Assembly (NCBI GenBank): GCA_903907175.1
Contig: CAIVNB010000051.1
Coordinates: 1-17,878, forward strand
Length of the DNA: 17,878 nt
DNA from: an uncultured bacterium
GTDB lineage: Bacteria; Patescibacteriota; Minisyncoccia; Phycocordibacterales; UBA9973
Reading direction: 5' to 3'
The translations under genes were made by a program, and so were the position numbers. The notes beneath the pieces are model-generated. The model had not been told where the DNA came from, made no database searches, and was given only the letters and a program-made list of their open reading frames with translations. Shown here in pieces: positions 12,261 to 17,878 of the stretch. Positions within the stretch are counted from its first letter, which is position 1, and each line of letters opens with the position of its first letter.

Positions 12261-13181
12261 ATGGAAAACCTAAATGGGATGCCCTCAATTAAGTATCTAG
12301 GAGAAGGAATATTGAATAGTTTTGAAAAACAAATAGCACTTGCTCGTAAATTAGAAGATGTTTATAAGAACAGGCCTGACCCCAAAAATTTTATTGGTGC
12401 TATGGCGGGGACTAAGCATGAAAATTCGTATACGGCAGAGGCAATTCAAAAAGAGATTGAATATGTAGAGAAAACAAAAGCAAAAATAGAGGAAAGTAAT
12501 AAAAAGAGAGGACAGGAGGTTCTTTCTTTACTAGAAAGTGGGTTTTCTTTGGGTGAAATGATGCAGGCCATGATAATAGATCGAATAAACAAAGGAATGT
12601 TTCCTGGATTTAAGGCTGTTATGACATCTGAAAGAGACGATCTCCATGGAATGGATGCAATTTTAAAAGCTAAAGGAAGTGGCTATTTAGGTGCATCTTT
12701 CGATTTTACAATTTCTGGAAATAGTACAGAAATATTAGACAAGTTAGAAAAAAATTGGAGTTATGGAATAGAAAAACATGAAATTCCAACAGTGAAATTC
12801 TTTGAAGATCCAGATACCCATAAAAAAGGTTCTTTATTGGTGCCCAAATTTATAATTGGTGGCTCTAAAAAAGAAATTGAGTTTTTTACATATAAATATT
12901 TAAATGGTGAAGCTGATGACTTAGATAGTCATCCCTTTGTGTATTTAATGATAAAGCAGATTGATATGCAATTAGACGCTGCGATTAAATTTTTTGTAGG
13001 GAATAAAGATGATTCATCTTTTGATTTTATACACAAAGAGTATTTAAAAATAAAAAGTTTTATTAATAGATTAAAGGAAGATGTTGATTATAAAACACAA
13101 GTAAATTCACAAGAATTTCTTAAATACAAATCAGAGAGTATTGCTTATAAAACAATGAAAAAGTTTTTTCTCGACAAATAG
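12261..13181 (+). CDS. Conserved hypothetical protein, possible nuclease-like fold
   Basis: 306 residues, soluble, with no signal or membrane helix. The N-terminal 100 or so residues are helical (FEKQIALARKLEDVYKNR; EIEYVEKTKAKIEES). The middle is a mixed alpha/beta block: AVMTSERDDLHGMDAILKAK (119-138, Asp126, Asp127, Asp132), YLGASFDFTISGN (142-154, Asp148), KLEKNWSYGI (161-170), TVKFFEDP (177-184), LVPKFIIGGSKKEI (193-206). Then come SHPFVYLMIKQIDMQL (223-238) and a helical tail. The order D..GMD..L, short strand with FDFT, lysines, VKFF, P.F.IG, HP....QI..QL is one I recall from uncharacterised CPR proteins. It would suit a PD-(D/E)XK-like core, but that is a guess. The TAG stop abuts the ATG of the pseudouridine synthase with no gap, so the two are coupled. 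Confidence 0.7.
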   Translation: MENLNGMPSIKYLGEGILNSFEKQIALARKLEDVYKNRPDPKNFIGAMAGTKHENSYTAEAIQKEIEYVEKTKAKIEESNKKRGQEVLSLLESGFSLGEMMQAMIIDRINKGMFPGFKAVMTSERDDLHGMDAILKAKGSGYLGASFDFTISGNSTEILDKLEKNWSYGIEKHEIPTVKFFEDPDTHKKGSLLVPKFIIGGSKKEIEFFTYKYLNGEADDLDSHPFVYLMIKQIDMQLDAAIKFFVGNKDDSSFDFIHKEYLKIKSFINRLKEDVDYKTQVNSQEFLKYKSESIAYKTMKKFFLDK

Positions 13182-13898
13182 ATGCTACCTAAAATAAAAG
13201 TTCTATATGAAGATAAAGATATATTAGTAATAGACAAGCCGTCTGGTATTTCTGTGCATCCTGACGGAAGAAGTAAGGAAAAAACTATAACAGATTGGGT
13301 TTTGAAAAATTACCCAAAAATGAAAGGAGTAGGGGAACCTATGATTTTTGAAGGTAATGAGATAGATCGTCCCGGAATAGTTCACCGTTTAGATAAAGAT
13401 ACTTCCGGAGTTTTAGTTTTGGCAAAAAATAAAAAAGCATATGAATTTTTGAAAAAGCAATTTCAAGATCGAGAAATTAAAAAGACATACCTCGCAATTG
13501 TTTCTGGTTGGGTAAAGAGTGATCATGGAATTATAAATAAACCAATTGGCAGAAGTCCTTCGGATTTTCGAAGGCGACTTGCAGGGCGTGGAGCAAGGGG
13601 AGAATTACGTGAAGCCATAACTGAATATAAAGTTTTAAAAAGATTTAAAACTAAAACACCTTTTACATTTTTAGAAATAAAACCGAAAACTGGTAGAACG
13701 CATCAGATTCGTGTGCATATGAAGTTTTTAAATCATCCTGTTGTTTGCGACTCTCTTTACGCACCCAAAGAACCGCATCTAAAAGGATTAAAAAGATTAG
13801 CGTTACATGCTAAATCTATCGAATTCAAAAATTTAAAAGGAAAAATTATTAAAATAGAGTCTTCTGTGCCGAAAGAAATAGAGAAAGTGGTAAAATAA
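13182..13898 (+). CDS. RluA/RluD-family 23S rRNA pseudouridine synthase
   Basis: 238 residues. It converts uridine in RNA to pseudouridine. IDKPSGISVHPDG (17-29) opens the fold, and HRLDKDTSGVLVLAKN (68-83) contains the catalytic Asp71. FQDREIKKTYLAIVSG (94-109), GRSPSDFRR and KPKTGRTHQIRVHMKFLNHP are the other family blocks. The N-terminal S4 RNA-binding domain of full-length RluD is absent; the protein starts directly at the catalytic domain, like RluA. The exact target uridine cannot be told. It begins immediately after the stop of the 306-aa gene and ends 4 nt before the first Cys-rich gene, so all four genes from 12261 to 17395 look cotranscribed. An SD-like sequence is not seen before its ATG. 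Confidence 0.93.
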   Translation: MLPKIKVLYEDKDILVIDKPSGISVHPDGRSKEKTITDWVLKNYPKMKGVGEPMIFEGNEIDRPGIVHRLDKDTSGVLVLAKNKKAYEFLKKQFQDREIKKTYLAIVSGWVKSDHGIINKPIGRSPSDFRRRLAGRGARGELREAITEYKVLKRFKTKTPFTFLEIKPKTGRTHQIRVHMKFLNHPVVCDSLYAPKEPHLKGLKRLALHAKSIEFKNLKGKIIKIESSVPKEIEKVVK

Positions 13899-13902
13899 GA
13901 CC

Positions 13903-15630
13903 ATGAGAACAGAGGATAAAATTTGTCAGAACTGCGAAAAAAAATTTACGATAGAGTCTGATGATTTTGGATTTTATAAAAAAATGAAGGTTCCTCCTCC
14001 GACGTTTTGCCCAGAATGTCGCTTACAGAGACGTTTGGCTTGGCGCAACGAAAGAGGTTTGCATTTTAGGGAATGTGGTTTATGTAAAAAAAAGACAGTT
14101 TCTATTTATAGTAAAGACTATGATAATACTATATTTTGCGAAAAATGTTGGTGGGGTGATACCTGGGAAGGGCTAGACTATGGAATGGAGATTGATTTTT
14201 CAAGGTCGTTTTTAGAACAATTTTTTGAACTTTTTCGTAAGGTACCAGTACCTAACCTTTTTGCTTTTGGTACTACCATGATCAATTCTCAATATTGCAA
14301 TATGGCGAACGACATGCGAAATTGCTATTTACTACACGACGGCACTTTCGATGAAAATGTTTCTTATGGAAGTGGGGTGTTTTTTTCCAAAGACTCACAA
14401 GATATCACCATGACTAGGAAAGGAGAACTTTGTTATGAGCTTGTAACTTGTATCAATTGCTATCAAACTATTTTTTCTCAAAATTGCCAAGATTGTGTGA
14501 ACGTTTCTTTTTCGCATGGGCTTCGAGGTTGTAATAATTGTTTCGGATGTGTAAATTTGCATGGTAAAAATTATCATATTTGGAACGAGCCATTTACTAA
14601 AGAAGAATACGAAAAGAAATTAAAATCTTTTGGATTAGATTCTTATAAAAATATTCTTTCTCTGAAAGAAAAAGCGCGGGATTTTTGGAAAAAGTTTCCA
14701 AGGAAATACTATTTTGGAGTTCAAAATACAAATGTTACAGGAGATTATTTAGAACATTCTAAAAATTCAAAAATGTGCTTTGGTGCGGCAAATTTAGAAG
14801 ATTCTAAATTTTGTTCTTTTGTTTCAAATGGTCCTGTAAAGCAAACCTATGATTTTACTCACTATGGAGACAATATAGAGTTAGTAAATGAATGTTTACA
14901 ATCTGGAGATGGCATTTACAATGTAAAATGTGGATGGGGAACTTGGACTAATTCTAAAAATGCAACTTATTGCATTACATCTCCTGGCGTTTCGGATGTT
15001 TTTGGCTGTGTAGGGCTTAAGAAAAAACAATACTGTATTTTAAACAAACAATATTCAAAAGAAGAATATGAAAAATTAATTCCTAAAATTATTGAGCATA
15101 TGAATAATATGCCGTATATCGATAAAAAGGGTAGAGTATATAAATACGGGGAATTTTTCCCAATTGAGCTTTCACCATTTGGGTATAATGAAACGACCGC
15201 GCAAGAATATTTTTCCTTAAATAAACAGGAAGTGATAGTAAATGGATATAATTGGATAGAAGATGACGATAGAAATTATAAAGTGACAAAAAAACCAGAA
15301 GAACTTCTGGATAGTATTACAGAAACAACAGATTCGATTTTAGATGAGGTGATTGCTTGTGAGCATGAGGGGAAATGTCAAGAAGGTTGTATGACAGCTT
15401 TTAAAATTCTTCCAGAAGACTTAAAATTTTACAGAAGAATGAATTTGTCTTTACCTAGAATGTGTCCAAATTGTAGACGTTACCAGAGAGTGAAGCAAAG
15501 AAATCCTTTAAAACTCTGGCATAGAGGGTGCATGAATGAAGGTTGTAAAAATGAATTTGAGACAAGCTACTCTCCAGAGCGTGCTGAGATAATTTATTGT
15601 GAGAGTTGTTACAATAAAGAGGTATACTAA
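13903..15630 (+). CDS. Cys-rich protein with paired zinc ribbons at both ends (paralog 1)
   Basis: 575 residues with about 35 cysteines and no signal peptide or membrane helix. Ribbon A: C8xxC11...C36xxC39 with FYKKMKVPPPTFCPECR. Ribbon B: C58xxC61...C79xxC82 (CGLC, CEKC). A Trp/Tyr/Phe-rich block (TWEGLDYGMEIDFSRSF, 87-103) follows. The core is two tandem units, each ending in FGCVxLxxKxY..xN..(Y/F)xKEEYEK (214-238 and 367-391) and each preceded by short NC..C/NCxDC steps, which could form a beta-helix-like stack. YKYGEFFPIELSPFGYN (413-429) follows. The C-terminus repeats both ribbons: C492...C521xxC524 with FYRRMNLSLPRMCPNCR, and C543...C548, C566xxC569. I know such proteins only as CPR hypotheticals; metal binding is probable, function unknown. 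Starts 4 nt after the RluA/RluD-family gene. Confidence 0.85.
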   Translation: MRTEDKICQNCEKKFTIESDDFGFYKKMKVPPPTFCPECRLQRRLAWRNERGLHFRECGLCKKKTVSIYSKDYDNTIFCEKCWWGDTWEGLDYGMEIDFSRSFLEQFFELFRKVPVPNLFAFGTTMINSQYCNMANDMRNCYLLHDGTFDENVSYGSGVFFSKDSQDITMTRKGELCYELVTCINCYQTIFSQNCQDCVNVSFSHGLRGCNNCFGCVNLHGKNYHIWNEPFTKEEYEKKLKSFGLDSYKNILSLKEKARDFWKKFPRKYYFGVQNTNVTGDYLEHSKNSKMCFGAANLEDSKFCSFVSNGPVKQTYDFTHYGDNIELVNECLQSGDGIYNVKCGWGTWTNSKNATYCITSPGVSDVFGCVGLKKKQYCILNKQYSKEEYEKLIPKIIEHMNNMPYIDKKGRVYKYGEFFPIELSPFGYNETTAQEYFSLNKQEVIVNGYNWIEDDDRNYKVTKKPEELLDSITETTDSILDEVIACEHEGKCQEGCMTAFKILPEDLKFYRRMNLSLPRMCPNCRRYQRVKQRNPLKLWHRGCMNEGCKNEFETSYSPERAEIIYCESCYNKEVY

Positions 15631-15634
15631 ATTC

Positions 15635-17395
15635 ATGAAAGAAGAAACAAAAATCTGCCAAAATTGTAAAAATGATTTTGTTATAGATCAGGCAGATTTT
15701 AATTTTTACGAAAAAATGAAAGTACCTCCGCCGACCTTTTGTTATCTTTGTCGTGCACAAAGGAGATTTTCTTTTAGAAATGAGCACAAACTCTTTAGAG
15801 TAAAAGATGCTTTTACAGGGAAAGACATTTTTTCTCTTTTCCCAGAAAAAAGTGGTAAAAAAATTGTGACTCAAGACGAATGGCTCAGTGATAGTTGGGA
15901 AGGGCTCGATTATGGGATGGAGTATAATTTTTCAAAAACATTTTTCGAACAGTTTTTTGAATTGGAGAGAAAAGTGCCAGTTTTTAATTTAGATGTTCAG
16001 AGAATGATAAATAGCCCATATTCAGCAAATGCCACAGGCATGAAAAATTCCTATCTTTGTTTTAATTCAAATCATTCGGAAGATTGTATGTATGGCAATG
16101 CAATAGATTATTGTAAAGACTGTTTAGATAATTCGCACATAAATAATTCCGAAAGGTGCTATGAAACTTTCTGGATTCAGAATTGTTACCAATGTTATTT
16201 TACGATAATGTCTGGAGACTCTAGGAACTTATATTTTTGTCGCAATTGTCTAGGATGCAATGATTGTTTTGGATGTGTCAGTTTACGAAAATCTTCTTAT
16301 TGTATTTTTAATAAAAAATACACGAAAGAAGAATACGAAAAAGAAATCAAAAAAATGAAATTAGATACTATTTTGGGAATAAAAGAAGCGCACAAAAAAG
16401 CTAGAGATTTTTGGAAAACCAAACCATTGAAAAATATTCAAGGAATTAAAAATTTGAATTCGACAGGGTCTTATGTGTCGCATTGTAAAAATGTGAATGA
16501 TAGTTACCTTGTAAGGGAAAGTGAAAATATGCGCTATTGTCAGTATATGCAAATTCTTAAAAATAAAGAGTGTTATGACGCAAGTATTTGGGGAGAAAAT
16601 ATGGAATTGCATTATGAGACTTGTGTTTCTGGTGAAAATTCTTATAACATAAAATTTTGTGTAAATTGTTGGCCAGCAGCGAGAGATATGGAATACAGTA
16701 TGTATGTGTTCAGTTCCTCAGATTGTTTTGGTTGTGTGGGTTTAAAGAAAAAACAATATTGTATTTTAAATAAACAGTACACAAAAGAAGAGTATTTTAA
16801 AATGGTAGAAAAAATCAAAAAGCACATGGATGATATGCCTTACATAGACAAGCAACGACTTGTGTATAAGTACGGAGAATTTTTCCCCATAGAACTATCT
16901 CCCTATGGCTACAATAACACTATAGCAGTGGAGCATTTTTCTCTTTCAAAAGACGAAGCTCTCACAAAAGGATATCTTTGGATTGATGTTCCTAGAGGAG
17001 AATACAAAATAACAAAAAATATTAGAGAAATTCCTGATTCCATTGAGGAAGTAGACGATAGTATATTGAAAGAAGTTATAGAATGCGAAAATTGCAAAAA
17101 TGCATATCGTATACAAGAAAATGAATTAATTTTTTTGAAAAAAGAAAATTTACCACTTCCAACAATGTGTCACGATTGCAGGTATGAAAAAAGAATAAAA
17201 GATAGACTAGGTATAAAATTACATGAAAGACCTTGCATGTGCGGGGGTGTTGTCGACGAAACAGGTGTATATAAAAATACAGTAAAACATATTCACGGAG
17301 AAGGGCCTTGTGGTGAAAAATTCAAAACAGGGTACACACCAGAAGGTGATGAAATTGTGTATTGCGAAAAATGTTATCAACAAGAGGTTTATTAA
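15635..17395 (+). CDS. Cys-rich protein with zinc ribbons at both ends (paralog 2)
   Basis: 586 residues from the ATG at 15635, 4 nt after the stop of paralog 1. A frame reaching upstream to 15599 would overlap that gene, and MKEETKICQNC lines up with paralog 1's start. Same plan: ribbon A C8xxC11...C36xxC39 (FYEKMKVPPPTFCYLCR), aromatic block DSWEGLDYGMEYNFSKTF, two core units ending at FGCVSLRKSSYCIFNKKYTK (212-231) and FGCVGLKKKQYCILNKQYTK (365-384), YKYGEFFPIELSPYGYN (411-427), then ribbon A' C484xxC487...C512xxC515 and ribbon B' ending C577xxC580. Both paralogs end in CYxxEVY. Ribbon B after residue 55 has lost all four cysteines (FRVKDAFTGKD, VTQDEW). The C-terminal ribbon carries an extra CMCGG...HIHGEGPCG insertion. 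The duplicate probably forms a complex with, or has diverged from, paralog 1. Function unknown. Confidence 0.85.
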   Translation: MKEETKICQNCKNDFVIDQADFNFYEKMKVPPPTFCYLCRAQRRFSFRNEHKLFRVKDAFTGKDIFSLFPEKSGKKIVTQDEWLSDSWEGLDYGMEYNFSKTFFEQFFELERKVPVFNLDVQRMINSPYSANATGMKNSYLCFNSNHSEDCMYGNAIDYCKDCLDNSHINNSERCYETFWIQNCYQCYFTIMSGDSRNLYFCRNCLGCNDCFGCVSLRKSSYCIFNKKYTKEEYEKEIKKMKLDTILGIKEAHKKARDFWKTKPLKNIQGIKNLNSTGSYVSHCKNVNDSYLVRESENMRYCQYMQILKNKECYDASIWGENMELHYETCVSGENSYNIKFCVNCWPAARDMEYSMYVFSSSDCFGCVGLKKKQYCILNKQYTKEEYFKMVEKIKKHMDDMPYIDKQRLVYKYGEFFPIELSPYGYNNTIAVEHFSLSKDEALTKGYLWIDVPRGEYKITKNIREIPDSIEEVDDSILKEVIECENCKNAYRIQENELIFLKKENLPLPTMCHDCRYEKRIKDRLGIKLHERPCMCGGVVDETGVYKNTVKHIHGEGPCGEKFKTGYTPEGDEIVYCEKCYQQEVY

Positions 17396-17408
17396 ACCTA
17401 ATTTTTAT

Positions 17409-17437
17409 AGGTAAAATTTGGTTTACCTTTATTTTTT
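17409..17437 (+). terminator. Weak intrinsic terminator after the Cys-rich pair
   Basis: AGGTAAA (17409-17415), loop ATTTGG, TTTACCT (17422-17428), then TTATTTTTT. The stem is AT-rich. Bases before it (AAACC, CCTA) can pair in alternative ways with GGTTT or TAGG, so an exclusive second fold is possible. It separates the operon from glmS. Confidence 0.55.
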
Positions 17438-17442
17438 AATTT

Positions 17443-17451
17443 TGCTATATT
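17443..17451 (+). promoter_or_regulatory. Extended -10 of glmS
   Basis: TGC-TATATT, 5 of 6 to consensus plus TG, then exactly 6 nt before the ATG at 17458. +1 would be the A of the start codon, so no 5' UTR and no room for a glmS ribozyme. TTTACC (17423-17428) at 17 nt is a weak -35 that overlaps the terminator stem. Confidence 0.55.
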
Positions 17452-17457
17452 GATAGT

Positions 17458-17878
17458 ATGTGTGGAATTGTTGGATACATTGGGAAAAGAGAAGCTTGGC
17501 CAATCTTAATTAAAGGATTGGAGCGTTTAGAATATCGAGGATACGATTCTGCTGGAGTTGCAATTATGAATTCGGGGGTTATTTCGGTATATAAAAAATT
17601 AGGAAAGGTTTCAGAGCTTTCTAAATTCATAAAAAGCAAGAGTGAAAAAAATATTTCTGGGCTTGTAGGGATAGCGCATACTCGTTGGGCAACGCACGGT
17701 GAACCATCCGATAAAAATGCACACCCCCATCTTTCTATGAGTGGTGATGTTGCAGTAGTTCATAATGGCATAATAGAAAATTATCTTTCTCTTAAAAAAG
17801 TTTTAATTGAAAAAGGTTTTAAGTTTAAAAGTGATACAGACACAGAAGTAATTTCTAATTTAATTGAGGATATAAAAA
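17458..17878 (+). CDS. glmS: Glutamine-fructose-6-phosphate aminotransferase, N-terminal part (runs off window)
   Basis: 140 residues are in the window. The start MCGIVGYIGKRE exposes Cys2, the amidotransferase nucleophile after Met removal. YRGYDSAGVAIM, GIAHTRWATHG, NAHPH and VVHNGIIENYLSLKKVL are the class II glutamine amidotransferase motifs of GlmS, and SDTDTEVISNLI completes the domain. The enzyme makes glucosamine-6-phosphate for peptidoglycan and amino-sugar synthesis, so this cell builds its own activated amino sugars. The two sugar-isomerase domains would follow beyond the window. It has its own promoter and no leader, so control by the metabolite-sensing glmS ribozyme of Firmicutes is excluded here. 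Confidence 0.95.
   Translation, partial: MCGIVGYIGKREAWPILIKGLERLEYRGYDSAGVAIMNSGVISVYKKLGKVSELSKFIKSKSEKNISGLVGIAHTRWATHGEPSDKNAHPHLSMSGDVAVVHNGIIENYLSLKKVLIEKGFKFKSDTDTEVISNLIEDIK

Noticed and set aside
15599..15634. Twelve extra N-terminal residues for paralog 2
   Set aside because: They overlap the end of paralog 1, and its start MRTEDKICQNC aligns with MKEETKICQNC at 15635.
15455..15874. 139-aa minus-strand frame
   Set aside because: Antisense across the junction of the two Cys-rich genes, with no domain; a shadow.
13903..17395. CRISPR or transposon origin for the repeats in the Cys-rich pair
   Set aside because: The repeats are in-frame protein motifs with no spacers, inverted ends or transposase; they are explained by gene and domain duplication.
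17396..17457. glmS ribozyme upstream of glmS
   Set aside because: Only 62 bases are available and the -10 lies 6 nt before the ATG, so there is no leader to hold it.
17445..17639. 64-aa minus-strand frame over glmS
   Set aside because: Antisense to the strongly conserved amidotransferase domain.
1..17878. Recoding of TGA as glycine
   Set aside because: Several genes end naturally at TGA (2420-2422, 6509-6511, 11621-11623), with the next gene starting right after or overlapping.

Overview
This is an AT-rich, tightly packed window that looks like a Candidate Phyla Radiation bacterium of the Patescibacteria/Parcubacteria kind. The evidence is several protein types I associate with that group: a DUF5652-like membrane protein, a WxxxEYEExERHPDW membrane protein, a DUF5666-like partner of an HlyD adaptor, and two Cys-rich zinc-ribbon giants. 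There is also a PilMNO cluster with no PilP or PilQ next to it. TGA is used as a normal stop (for example the ATGA overlap at 2420-2423), which argues against the recoded Absconditabacteria/Gracilibacteria.

Layout. (1) Positions 5785 down to 1, minus strand, form one run of nine closely spaced genes headed by an ECF-type sigma factor: sigma factor, DedA-family membrane protein, GT2 and GT4 glycosyltransferases, TagD-like nucleotidyltransferase, PAP2 phosphatase with sphingomyelin-synthase-like motifs, a two-helix membrane protein that may be an anti-sigma factor, a DUF5666-like protein, and an HlyD/MacA-type efflux adaptor cut by the window edge. I read it as an envelope glycan/lipid remodelling and export unit under its own sigma factor. 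(2) Positions 5809-7537, minus strand: tRNA-Arg(GCG), a small membrane protein, Nudix hydrolase, tRNA-Ser(TGA) and an HNH endonuclease. (3) Positions 7638-9378: phosphoglycerate mutase (gpmA), a bidirectional terminator, a DUF5652-like gene on the minus strand, then ruvX with a stand-alone tRNA-binding OB domain. (4) Positions 9462-11945: pilM, pilN, pilO and a small one-helix protein, the inner-membrane platform of a type IV pilus. (5) Positions 11952-12188, minus strand: tRNA-Val(TAC) and tRNA-Arg(TCT) in tandem, plus a decayed copy of the tRNA-Val 5' end. (6) Positions 12261-17395: an unknown protein, an RluD-type pseudouridine synthase, and two tandem paralogous Cys-rich proteins with zinc ribbons at both ends. 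All junctions are 0-4 nt. (7) glmS starts at 17458 and runs off the window.

Two observations stand out. First, nearly every gene that begins a transcription unit has a -10 element, usually extended (TGn-TAnnnT), placed so that the expected +1 falls on or within about 3 nt of the start codon. This suggests that leaderless mRNAs are the norm here. It also decides starts, for example a GTG start for the HNH gene. Second, the tandem 575- and 586-aa proteins share an unusual plan: paired zinc ribbons at each end around a duplicated Cys-rich core. One paralog has lost the ligands of one ribbon. This is the best candidate in the window for an uncharacterised system.
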